A stretch of 20,231 nucleotides of DNA from Jimgerdemannia flammicorona (GCA_003990745.1 RBNI01001959.1:1-20231); one strand, 5' to 3'. Positions 1 through 8,266 are shown, numbered from the stretch's first letter. The notes: generated by a model from the sequence alone, not told the origin. A program made the numbers and translations.

Positions 1-140
1 AAAAGAGAATACCGGTGCTGGAACAATTTCACATCACCTCAAAATACCGGTACTGGCATTATCTAGTGTTACATGAGAATACCGGTGCTAGCATTATCCA
101 GTATAACATGAGAATACCAGTGCTGGCATTATCCAGTATA
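1..140. repeat. 35-bp minisatellite in the LTR (3' LTR copy)
   Basis: The unit is about 35 bp with core GAGAATACCGGTGCTGGCAT, followed by TATCCAGTGTAA. Two clean units lie at 71-105 and 106-140, with diverged or variant units before them; one carries an AACAATTTCACATCACCT-type insert. The same array is in the 5' LTR at 7226-7405. Each unit contains the palindrome ACCGGT and an inverted CTGG/CCAG pair. Confidence 0.85.
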
Positions 141-149
141 ACAAAAAAC

Positions 150-1010
150 TTAGAGCAGAAAGTTCAGGACCATGGGAGCTTTATCATCATCATCATCATC
201 ATCATCATCATTGAAGGAGATGAGATCCGCGAATTTGTCATGCAGGTCACATGTTTCATGTACCTCAATGTCATGCAGGATGACATCATCGCCAATGATG
301 TCATCATGTTTGGCTGTGGCAGGAAGATCGGGAACAAGGTCTGGAGCTCTCCAGTCTATGAGGTTCTCTTCCACAAAATAGGAGATAAATGTGGGGTCTT
401 GAGGGGATCTAACCTGGATGCTTGGGCCTTAGAATACTGAGATCAATCCTTACAGGAATTGGTCTGGGTTGTCCTGAAGGATGGGATGCCAGAAGTCTTC
501 TATTTCTTCACTATTGAGGGTGATAGTGGACTGGGCTTCTGTAGCCACCCTGGCTTCTAGTGCATTGATATGGCAGGATGACAGGTCTCTGAAGTCTGAG
601 ACTCTAACATACTCCAAGTTGGGGATCGACCATGGTGCATGCCTGAAGATCTGATGGATCTTCTTAGCTGTCCTCATTTCACGTATATCCATGAGAGTGG
701 CATCTTGTAACTCTTGGGTGCTGGCCTGTGGGAACTCCTGGCAGAGGAGGTTTCCTATTTCATACTCCTGCCACATTTGGAGGCATTCGGTAGCAATGGT
801 GATCCTTGTTTCCATTTTACAGTGGTAGAGGATAAAGTGATAGGGGTCTGCAGTACTTAGGTAGACACTAGGAGTCCTTCTTGAGCAGGTCCTCATGGCT
901 CTTCTGATGTCTTGGAACATCCTTTCTTCAACTGAGATACCTTGGTAGTTTCTTGACCTTGAGGTTTGGTGGGTGGTAGGCATTTCATTTGTGGTAAGTC
1001 TTTGAGCCAT
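150..1010 (-). pseudogene. LTR U3-encoded ORF, 3' LTR copy (unknown protein)
   Basis: I do not recognise this protein. It reads in one frame from an ATG at 1010 (MAQRLTTNE) to a stop at 150, 286 codons, broken only by a TAA at 452-450 where the 5' LTR copy has CAA. Visible traits are a basic N-terminal part (RRAMRTCSRR near residues 36-45), a central region rich in aromatic and charged residues, an acidic C-terminal third with a run of nine Asp encoded by a GAT microsatellite, and a short hydrophobic end (VLNFLL). I saw no signal peptide, membrane span or catalytic motif. It is in sense orientation in U3, upstream of the promoter, so it would be carried at the 3' end of genomic RNA. A spurious ORF remains possible, because the two LTR copies were identical at insertion and cannot show selection. 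Confidence 0.55.
183..211. repeat. (ATC)n microsatellite
   Basis: Nine ATC units. On the minus strand they encode nine Asp codons in the U3 ORF. The 5' LTR copy gives eight Asp, so the tract changed by one unit after insertion or by conversion. Confidence 0.95.
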
Positions 1011-1100
1011 TTTGGGATTGGTGGTTCTTGTTGGTTGCTGCTACTGCAGTTTCTTGATCCTTCTTTTATATTCTTCAGGATGCTTATACTGTGGTCACAA

Positions 1101-1144
1101 TGACTCATAGTTGGTCATCATTGCTCATCTCATATGCCATATGA
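1101..1144. promoter_or_regulatory. Conserved U3 motifs: TGACTCA and a CATATG palindrome (3' LTR)
   Basis: TGACTCA at 1101-1107 matches the consensus of Gcn4/AP-1 type bZIP factors. A perfect 15-nt palindrome with one central base (TCATATG-C-CATATGA) lies at 1130-1144. Both are unchanged in the other LTR (8355-8361 and 8384-8398). Regulatory function is inferred. Confidence 0.4.
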
Positions 1145-1225
1145 TCTTCTTGTGCTTCAATCTGGTGGCTTGTAAGGAAAGGCTGTCTCCTGTACTGATG
1201 TCATCATTCTGGGGTCACCATTACA

Positions 1226-1235
1226 TCTTCCTCCT
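1226..1235 (-). other. Polypurine tract of element A
   Basis: On the minus strand AGGAGGAAGA directly precedes the LTR start TGTAATGG. This is the usual plus-strand DNA primer site of LTR retrotransposons and it fixes the LTR boundary at 1225. Confidence 0.88.
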
Positions 1236-1589
1236 GAATAAGGATCTTCCTGAGCATCCTTATTCATTGGTCTAGTCCTGAAAAATTTTCTGATCCCATA
1301 ACCTCTGGCAAGGGGTCGAAAAGTGGTGTTTATGGGCTGGCATCTTCTCTTTGTATTTTGGCGTAATGGTGAAGGGTTGCTCCCTTCATATAGAGTAAGG
1401 ACCTGATTCTGATCTTGACCAATCAGTTGATAGTTCGAACTCCTCTGACTGTGAAAGTCTTATGGATGAGTAGTTGCCAGTGCTGTATCCCTTAGAGAAT
1501 GGTCCAGACAGATAGCCTGCTGGTCACGAGATATGCTGTTATGATTCATGGACTAGAACCTCACAGGCAGTCATCACGTTTTGCTTCTC
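1236..1589. other. Noncoding stretch between pol stop and polypurine tract
   Basis: About 350 bp of element A downstream of the integrase stop (TAA at 1592-1590). I see no supported ORF; it is probably the internal 3' untranslated part of the element. Confidence 0.6.
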
Positions 1590-2813
1590 TTATATGGGTT
1601 CGTGGTATTTCTTGAGTCTGTTCCTATATACCATAGTAGGTAGTATATTCTCTGAGATTTTTCTAAGCCAGAAGGTAGTTCTCTTAATATCTTGCACGTA
1701 GAAGGGTCCTTCCCATTTAGACTCCAGTTTTCGCGACCATGAGGCTTCTACTATATTTCAATACAGTAGAATCTTTTCTCCAATTCAGATGGGTTCTAGG
1801 GCCTTGTGATTCTTTTCCGCATTCTTCCTTGTCAGTGCTTGTGACTTGGTGATGTAATCTTCAGCCTTCTTTCTGATTTGGTGTAGTCTCCAGATTTCTG
1901 CATCAACCTATCTCCAAGTTAGGTCTAGATTTGTGGCTGAGGTTCCATCAGAATCTTCTTCTCCAAAGAGCAGCTCTCTTGGGGTAAAATGTGTGCTCTG
2001 TGACCATATATCTCGTAGGACAGAGAGGGTGGTTGGAAGATAGTTATCTCAATTCTCATATATCTCTGAGATCTTCACTAGGATGTTCTTAAGAGTCTTG
2101 TTGGTTCTTTCTATCTGTCCATTTCCTTGAGGGTGGTATGTGGTGGTCTTGATGTGCTGGATCTTGTATTTCTGATACATTATCTCATGGAATCCATTGA
2201 CAAATTCCATGCCATGGTCTATGGTGATTTGCTTTGGTGTCTTGTAGCAGCAGATGATTTCTTGATGCAGGAAGTCGGCTATAGAGAGGGCATTGGCTTC
2301 TTGTAATGCTTCTGCCTCTATCTATTTGGTGAAGAGGTCTACAATAACTATAATATAGTGGTTTCCTGATAGTATTACTGGTAGTGGTCCAATGATATCC
2401 ATTGTGATGTGGTGGAAGGGGATAGGCTCAATTCTTGATGACCTGAGTGCCTGGTCTTGCTGATCTTGTTTCTGTTTTTGACACTTGTCACACCCTTTGA
2501 CAAATTGGCACAGGTCTTCTTCCATTTTGGGCCACCACATAGTTCTTCTTACCTTATCATATATATTGGTTCCTTCTAAGTGTCCTTGCTTGTGTACTTC
2601 CTTCATTACTTGATACTTCTTATGTTCAGGTATTACTAGCTTTCCTCCTTTTCTGAGTGTAGTGTTGTCTAATTCAAACTGTTTCCAAGTCCAGTTGATG
2701 ATGGTAATTGTCCAGGGTTCAAGGTGGTTGGACATCTTCTACTGCTCAAGGTAGCTGATTAATCCATAGTATAGCTCCTTATTCATGTTGAATGGTCTTG
2801 ATGGGGGTGTTTC
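1590..2813 (-). pseudogene. Integrase domain of element A
   Basis: It would join the cDNA to host DNA. In order it has an N-terminal zinc-binding HHCC motif (H-x3-H-x29-C-x2-C), an RNase H-like core with all three acidic residues (Asp codons ending at 2397 and 2217, Glu codon at 2111-2109; the last two are spaced D-x35-E), and a C-terminal GPY/F-type motif (KWEGPFYVQ) about 70 codons before the stop. No chromodomain is seen after it. Stops interrupt it at 2741, 2324 (FTKW in element C), 1910, 1787 and 1760. The domain reads in the +1 frame relative to RNase H. The first conserved Met, in MNKELYYG, is shared with element C. Confidence 0.9.
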
Positions 2814-2822
2814 AGGGTGTCC
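2812..2822 (-). other. Putative +1 frameshift site between RNase H and integrase (element A)
   Basis: The upstream frame ends AGG ACA CCC TGA. A slip of +1 on CCC gives CCT GAA and enters the integrase frame. A TAA in the +1 frame (2825-2823) lies just upstream, so any shift must occur within the 11-nt stretch GGACACCCTGA. A 17-nt core, GGACACCCTGAAACACC, is identical in element C (18451-18467). Confidence 0.6.
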
Positions 2823-3180
2823 TTAAGAGTGCATCGGCATTGGTATTGGTCTTTCCTGAGCAGTGCTTGACAGTACAGTCATACTCTTGCAGCCTGTAAA
2901 TCTATCTGGCATATATTCCTTTGGGGTTCAAAGTATAGAATAGCCAGGCAAGAGCAGAGTGGTCTGTTTGAATGGTGAAGTGTTTCTCAGCTAGATAGTA
3001 GTGGAACTTGTCTACTGCCCAAACTACTGCTAAGCATTCAAGCTTGCATGACTCATAGTTCTGTTCTGCTCCATGGGTACCTCAGCTTACATAGGAGATG
3101 ACATATTTATGTCCATCTTTCTTCTGAGCTAGGACTGCTCCAAGTTCTATAGCACTTGCATCTGTCTGCAAAATGAATTC
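2815..3180 (-). pseudogene. RNase H domain of element A
   Basis: It removes the RNA strand during reverse transcription. All four acidic positions are visible: Asp in QTDAS (codon from 3162), Glu in KLECLAV (3039-3037), Asp in QTDHSAL (2964-2962) and Asp in NADAL (2835-2833). Breaks are a TGA at 3084 after ISYVS and a TAG at 2904 after IYAR; the latter is also TAG in element C and was probably Trp. The domain ends at the frameshift site. Confidence 0.9.
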
Positions 3181-4180
3181 TAGATTCCAATCTGATCTTC
3201 TGAGGATAGGTGCTTGAGTCAATCTGGTCTTGAGTTCATTGAAGGTTTCTTGGTGCTCCTTGGTCCATTCAAATTTGGTCTCCTTCTTCAGTAGCTCGTA
3301 TATAGGTGCTGCAATGTTTGAGTATCCTTTGATAAATCTTCTGTAGTAGCTGGCCAGTCCAAGGAAGACATGGACTTCTGTGGTTGTTCTGGGTCTCAGG
3401 TAGGCTGCAACAGCCTTGATCTTCATGGAGTCTGTGTGGATTCCGGTCTAGTTGATGAGGTATCCTAGGTAGGCAATTTCTTGAGTGGAAAACTTGCATT
3501 TCTTGGGCTTGATGTAGAGGCCATGCTCCTTAAGTCTCTTGAGGACTAGCTGTATATAATTGACATATTCCCATGCAGTATTGCTGAAGATGATCACATC
3601 ATCAACATAGACAAAGAGCCATTTTCCAATCTCATTGCCAAAGACTCTGTTCATCATTTGCTGGAAACTTGCTGGGGCATTGCACATTCCAAATGGCATT
3701 CGCAGGTAGATATAGGTGGCATCAGGTGTGATGAAGGCTGATTTCTCACTGGTATCTTGAGTGAGACTGATCTGATGGAAGCTGGAGAACAGATCCAAGG
3801 TGGTGTAGTATTTGGCTTCACTTCTAAGAGTAGTAAGGATTTCTTGAATATTCGGCAAGGGCTGCCTATCTTTCTTAGTGATGACATTGAGCTTCCTGTA
3901 GTCAATGCAGAGTCTTGGTGCAAACTCTCCAGGCTTGCTTCCTTTCTTCGGAGCTAGGACAATGGGTGAGGCCCAGGGGCTGATAGCTTGCTTAATGATT
4001 CTGGCTTCTTCCATTACCTTGAGTTCTGCTTGCAGCCACTCTCTGTAGGCAGGTGGTATGGGTCTGGCTTTCTGGTAGATAGGCTTGGTATCACTGGTGT
4101 CAACTTCATGGTAGTACTTGGGTTCTTGATTGTGGATATCCCTAAAGTCTGTAGCAAGTACTCCTTCATTCTGGTGCAGG
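3181..4180 (-). pseudogene. Reverse transcriptase domain of element A
   Basis: RNA-dependent DNA polymerase. Visible motifs are the PIYQKARPIPP entry segment, SPWASPIVLAPKK, LCIDYRKLN, a TTLDLFSSFHQI segment with the first catalytic Asp, RMPFGMCNAPASFQ, and the catalytic box FVYVDDVIIF near 3600. The thumb/connection follows as FLGLASYYRRFI. One TAG at 3450 splits fingers/palm from the thumb, probably a former Gln codon. Best match is Ty3/Gypsy-type RT. Confidence 0.94.
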
Positions 4181-4284
4181 ATCTTGAGAAGTTGTTCCTC
4201 CAGGGGAAAGTTTTCTCCAATGGTATATGCGTGCTTGTTCTGGTTCTTGTCTTTCTTGTGCTCAAGTTCGGTAATCTTGGTGGC

Positions 4285-4701
4285 AGCATAGGCTCCTCTT
4301 CCAGTAGATCTAAAGCCTTGTTCTCCTCTCTTGGTCTTGGTGAGTTCAATGGCTTCAATGATCTTGGGCTTCTTGATTTCATGGATCAGCATCTGGCCAA
4401 TCCTATCATGCTTCTTGACTTCAAAGGGGGTGGTGTGGTTGTGATTTCTGACTATAAGAAAGATCTTGCCAGTGTAATTAGGGTTAATTACTCCTCCTTC
4501 AACTGAGATTTCGCTTTTGGCCAGACTGCTCCTGGTCTTGATAATTCCAGCATGGTTTTCTGATAACTTGACTCCAATTCCGGTGCCAAGTAGGGTGGTG
4601 GTCTGTGGTTCGAGGGTAGCATCTTGAATACTGGCAAGGTCCATTCCTATAGCTCCTTCAGTCTTGTATTCTGAGATCTTAGCTTCAGGGTGAAACTTCT
4701 T
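4285..4701 (-). pseudogene. dUTPase domain inside Pol (element A)
   Basis: Trimeric-type dUTP pyrophosphatase, dUTP to dUMP plus pyrophosphate. It lies between protease and RT in the same reading frame. Five motifs appear in order: GAIGMDLAS (motif 1), KTRSSLAKSE (2), GGVINPNYTG (3), DRIGQMLI (4) and RGEQGFRSTGRG (5). Two family-critical positions are altered: the catalytic Asp of motif 3 (normally ...ID..Y.G) is Asn at 4485-4483, and a motif 5 Gly is Arg at 4311-4309. Element C keeps Asp and Gly at these places. This copy is therefore probably inactive even apart from the stops elsewhere. Confidence 0.92.
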
Positions 4702-4851
4702 GACCTTGAGGGTGATGTCTGATTCTTGTTTCTCCTCATCATCACTGTCAGCTTGAAGCTCTGGGGGCTGGTCATCTTCTTTGGCTTTTCTTTTTGCTTC
4801 AGCAGCTTCTTGCTCATGTTTCTGTTGGCAGATTTTCCTGACTTCACTGAT

Positions 4852-4884
4852 ACAGGACCAGCAGTCATTCAGGTGTTCGGAGCA
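4852..4884 (-). other. Conserved Cys/His module C-x2-H-x3-C-x2-C (element A)
   Basis: Between protease and dUTPase the polyprotein reads MYCSEHLNDCWSC. Spacing and flanks are kept in element C (MYCMEHVNDCYQC, 16392-16424). It is followed in both by a charged helix-like stretch rich in Lys/Glu and an acidic linker with DSDDEE. Spacing suggests metal binding; I do not recognise the family. Confidence 0.55.
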
Positions 4885-5064
4885 GTACATCCTAGTACCA
4901 TGGGGGTATCTTCCTTGAGGGGCATAGCTATTGATGATCTTGTTGTACCACTGCTCATCTGTGAGCTTGGGTGTCTTGCTCTTGTTCTTGTTCACTGAGT
5001 GCATGAAGACCTCTGTGTCTTCTTCATCTCCTTCCTCCATGTCTGGTAGGACTCCTTTGTAGAT

Positions 5065-5424
5065 ATTGATAGAGACTCGTACCTTTCTCCCTCTATAGTT
5101 GATCTGCATCTTCTGGGCATTAAGGTCAATGATGTCCCTGGCCTTATGAAGCCATTGGTTGCCAATGAGGATATCATAGTTGGTGGTGCTTGTAACAATC
5201 ACGTCTACTGGGATAGTAGCTCCTCCTATCTTAATAGGGACTTCTTGGATTTTGCCAAGGGGGGTAGCTCATGTACCGTCTGTTGTGACATAGACTATCT
5301 TGGTGGACTCTTCAATATCCCAACCTAGGCAGTCAATTGCCTTCTTGCTCATGAGGCATCCTCCAGCACCAGTATCAATGATGACATCAAAGATACAGTC
5401 TTCGATCTGGCAGGGGGTATAGGC
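5065..5424 (-). pseudogene. Retroviral-type aspartic protease domain of element A
   Basis: It would cut the polyprotein inside the particle. The active-site segment is VIIDTGAGGCLMS, with the Asp codon at 5376-5374, and the C-terminal part contains YDILIGNQWLHKA, typical of pepsin-like retroelement proteases. A TGA at 5271 lies between the halves, where element C has Arg (IRATPLGKI). It follows a Lys/Glu-rich stretch after the Gag zinc knuckle. Confidence 0.9.
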
Positions 5425-5997
5425 TAATGTCTTGTGCTGGTCTTCAGATTCTTCACCTGAGTTCTTGGATTCTTCCTGTGCATTGTGAGCTTCTACAATC
5501 TTGTACTCTTGATTCTTGGCAGTAGTTGCAAGTCCTACTCTCAACTGCTGTCTGAAGGCAGAGACTTCAGCTAGCTGTCCAAAGTTAGCATTGACCTTCT
5601 GTTCCTTGAGGTCCTTGTAGATGTCATACTGGTGGATCTTGGTCTTGCACAGCTTCTGTTCCTTCTTGCTTTTGCTTTCTCCTGAGACTGGAGTAGTGCC
5701 TTCAATAATTTGACGGGTAGCTTCGTCTAACTCCATGTCTTGATCAATCTCCTCAGGTTGGGTCTTGCTTTGAATAATGACAGCTGGGGTCTTCTTTGGT
5801 CTTCCAACTGGCTTGCTGTTGCTCTTCTTGTCATAGGGCTTGGATCGGGTTCTGGTACCTTCAGTAGCAGGGTAGAATTCAAGCTCCTCATAGTATTCTT
5901 CATTATCAGTGTCACCAATCTCCTCGATGACTACTGCATTGGTTTGTTCTCTGGTTCTGCTAGCATTACTTGGTTGGGCTTTGCATCTCATTTCAGT

Positions 5998-6807
5998 CAT
6001 ACAATTCTTTGCATAGTGGCCTTCTTCTCCATATCTGAAGCATGTGATGTTATTGTGTTCTTCTGTAGTAGCTGCAAATCTCTATACTGGTCTCCTGTTG
6101 GTGCTTTGGACTTCTCTAACAATATCACCAAGGTGTGCAGTCATCTCAGCAAACTGCTTGGCAAGTTCTTCCACTGGGTCAGCTTTGGCTGTCTTGGGGG
6201 TAAGTGTGGTTGGTTGTCTGTTCACAACTGTAGTAGATAAGATACTAGTTGGCTTTGATGGCTCCATCTTGATACCAGTTATTTTCTCCATTGAGTGTTT
6301 GGCAGGGTGTCTGGTAGTCCAATATCTCTGTGCAAAGACCACTTTCTGATCAAGGGTCAGTGCAGCTGGGGTAGACTGGATTGCTAAGGCAATTTCAGGG
6401 TAAACTCCTTTGAGGAAGGTTGAATCCGCTATTTGTTCCTTGAGGCAGTCATCATAGCCAGCCAAGACAATCTGGTGGCAGATTTGGGTATAGAATGAGT
6501 TGGGATCTTCACTAAGTCCCTGGCAGATAGTATTGAGTTGATCCTTGAGAGCTTGCTTGATTTCTTCAGTATAATATGTTGTTCTGAGGAAGTCCTTCAT
6601 GTTGGCAAGTTTGACTGCATCAGTACCAGCAATGGTGGCTGAATTGAACTTGTCTCTGGTAGGTCCTCTAAGGCTGACTGGTAGAAGGGCCAATTGAGCA
6701 TCCACACCAAGGGCTCATACGGTGGCAAATTGTTCAAAGTCTTCAATGAAGGTCAGGATTGACTCTTCAGTAGTATATCCATAGAATGTGAGAGGACGCA
6801 TTTCCAT
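5998..6807 (-). pseudogene. Gag domain of element A with a broken zinc knuckle
   Basis: Structural protein that forms the particle and binds RNA. The N-terminal capsid part starts MEMRPLTFYGYTTEES and matches element C along its length. Segments such as YYTEEIKQALKDQLNTICQG and KGVYPEIALAI are shared almost unchanged. The nucleocapsid end carries CFRYGEEGHYAKNC, a CCHC zinc knuckle whose second Cys is now Tyr; element C has an intact CYSCREEGHYSYEC. Stops at 6717 (TGA) and 6084 (TAG; CAG in element C) break the frame. Confidence 0.88.
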
Positions 6808-6907
6808 CTTGTCTTGAATTCTTGCAGGGGTGACTCTTGTAGTCAGGGTAGTTGTTGTGGGGGTTGTTCATTTTTCAGCTTGAAAGTGAGGAATTCATCT
6901 TGAATTA

Positions 6908-6924
6908 CCAGCCAATGGGCACCA
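6908..6924 (-). other. Primer-binding site of element A
   Basis: TGGTGCCCATTGGCTGG on the minus strand starts 3 nt after the LTR end (ACA, then ACT). Its complement ends in CCA, as for a tRNA 3' end. The same 17 nt are at 14397-14413 in element C. I cannot assign the tRNA from memory. Confidence 0.8.
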
Positions 6925-7132
6925 AGTTGTCATGTAGTGGTCGCTGAGTCCTTCAAATATGCCAGATTCTCTTTAAGGTATATCTCTTAGACTAACTCAA
7001 GTTGTTATAAGCAAGTTCTTATTGGAGTGCCTTCCCAAGGTCTTATAGTCCTCAAACTTCATATCTTTAACTGTCTTGTTATCTCTTAGATTGCTTGCAA
7101 GAGATTGTATGTATTGCACTGAGAAGACTGAC

Positions 7133-7138
7133 TTTATT
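7133..7138 (-). terminator. Poly(A) signal AATAAA in LTR of element A
   Basis: AATAAA lies on the minus strand 27 nt (start to start) after the TATA box, within CTGAAATAAAG. The same arrangement occurs in the LTRs of B, C and D. Confidence 0.65.
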
Positions 7139-7157
7139 TCAGAGGAAATAAGAGGGG

Positions 7158-7165
7158 TATTTATA
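7158..7165 (-). promoter_or_regulatory. TATA box of element A LTR
   Basis: TATAAATA, followed by CCCC, on the minus strand. Element D has the same TATAAATACCCC string; B and C have close variants. It would drive the genomic transcript. Confidence 0.75.
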
Positions 7166-7225
7166 CAAAATATAATTCAATGGTTGCTAAGATATAAAGC
7201 TAAATATAAATTCCAATAACTAAAA

Positions 7226-7405
7226 CTACCAAGTTCTAGAGCTGGCATTATCTAGTGTTACATGAGAATACTGGTGCTGGAACAATTTCATGTCATCTCA
7301 AAATATCGGTGCTGGTATTATCTGGTGTTACATGAGAATACTGGTGCTGGCATTATCCAGTGTAACATGAGAATACCGGTGCTGGCATTATCCAGTATAA
7401 TAAAG
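7226..7405. repeat. 35-bp minisatellite in the LTR (5' LTR copy)
   Basis: Five to six imperfect units of about 35 bp with the GAATACCGGTGCTGGCATTA core. One unit carries an AACAATTTCATGTCATCT insert, as in the 3' LTR. The array lies between the U3 ORF stop and the TATA box, where promoter-proximal repeats are often enhancers. Confidence 0.85.
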
Positions 7406-7408
7406 AAC

Positions 7409-8266
7409 TTAGAGTAGAAAGTTTAGGACTATGGGGGCTTCATCATCATCATCATCATCATCATCATTGAAGGAGATGAGATCTGCGAATTCGTCATGCA
7501 GGTCACGCGTTTCGCGTACCTCGATGTCATGTGGGATGATGTCATCACTGATGATGTCATCATGTTCGGCTGTGGTGGGAAGATTGAGAACAAGGTCTGG
7601 AGCTCTCCAGTCTATGAGGTTCTCTTCCATAAAATAGGGGACAAATGTGGGGTCTTGAGGGGATCTAACCTGGATACTTGGGCCTTGGAATACTGAGATC
7701 AATCCTTGCAGGAATTGGTCTGGATTGTCCTGAAGAATGGGATGCCAGAAGTCTTCTACTTCTTTGCTGTTGAGAGTGATAGTGGACTGGACTTCTGTAG
7801 CCACTCTGGCTTCTAGTGCATTGATATGGTGGGATAATAGATCTCTGAAGTCTGAGACTCTAACATACTCCAAGTTGGAGATCGACCATGGTGCATGCCT
7901 GAAGATCTGATGGATCTTCTTAGCTGTCCTCATTTCATATATATCTATGGGAGTGGCATCTTATAGCTCTTGGGTGCTGGCCTGTAGGAACTCCTGGCAG
8001 AGGAGGTTTTCTATTTCATACTCCTGCCACATTTGGAGGTATTCGGTAGTAATGGTGATCCTTGTTTCTATTTCATGGTAGTAGAGGATAAAGTGATAGG
8101 GGTCTGCAGTACCCAGGTAGACACTAGGAGTCCTTCTTGAGCAGGTCCTCATGGCTCTTCTGATGTCTTGGAACATCCTTTCTTTGACTGAGGTACCTTG
8201 GTGGTTCCTTGACCTTGAGGTTTGGTGGGTGGCAGGCATTTCATTTGTGGTAAGTCTTTGAGCTAT
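7409..8266 (-). pseudogene. LTR U3-encoded ORF, 5' LTR copy (unknown protein)
   Basis: Second copy of the unknown ORF at 150-1010, 285 codons. The start codon is ATA here instead of ATG, and a TAA at 7963-7961 replaces the CAA of the other copy; otherwise the frame is open to the shared stop after VLNFLL. Taken together, each copy is intact where the other is broken, so the inserted LTR encoded one uninterrupted ORF. Its run of Asp is eight long and followed by Glu rather than Lys. No known domain recognised. Confidence 0.55.
7440..7467. repeat. (TCA)n microsatellite
   Basis: Nine CAT units preceded by TT; encodes eight Asp in the U3 ORF on the minus strand. Confidence 0.95.

Larger units (their letters stand above)
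1..1225 (-). mobile_element. 3' LTR of element A (truncated by window start)
   Basis: This stretch is a direct repeat of 7260-8479, with a shift of about 7254-7259 bp. It begins on the minus strand with TGTAATGG at 1225, directly after a polypurine tract, as expected for a 3' LTR. Differences from the 5' LTR are nearly all transitions. About 330 bp, holding the TATA box, R and U5, should lie left of base 1. Confidence 0.92.
1590..6807 (-). pseudogene. Gag-Pol polyprotein of element A (inactivated)
   Basis: One frame runs from ATG 6807 to the TGA at 2814, about 1331 codons, covering Gag, protease, dUTPase, RT and RNase H. Integrase follows in the +1 frame to TAA 1592, about 407 codons. The start was chosen because relative C has an ATG at the matching place (14496) and an in-frame TGA lies a little upstream. 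In-frame stops in the first part begin at 6717, 6084, 5271, 3450, 3084 and 2904, and in integrase at 2741, 2324, 1910, 1787 and 1760. Most sit where element C or the family has Gln, Trp or Arg, a RIP-like pattern. No Gag-Pol frame boundary is seen: Gag and Pol appear fused. Confidence 0.9.

Noticed and set aside
172..381. Plus-strand ORF with a poly-Ser run (also 7431-7637)
   Set aside because: It is the shadow of the (TCA)n tract and lies antisense to the U3 ORF; no other coding sign.
3988..4506. Plus-strand ORF of 172 codons opposite the dUTPase/RT region
   Set aside because: Antisense to a clearly identified Pol domain; composition is that of a reverse-complement shadow.
5269..6705. Gag-Pol frameshift in element A
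   Set aside because: Start and stop coordinates show Gag, protease and RT in one frame in both A and C; the breaks are point-mutation stops.
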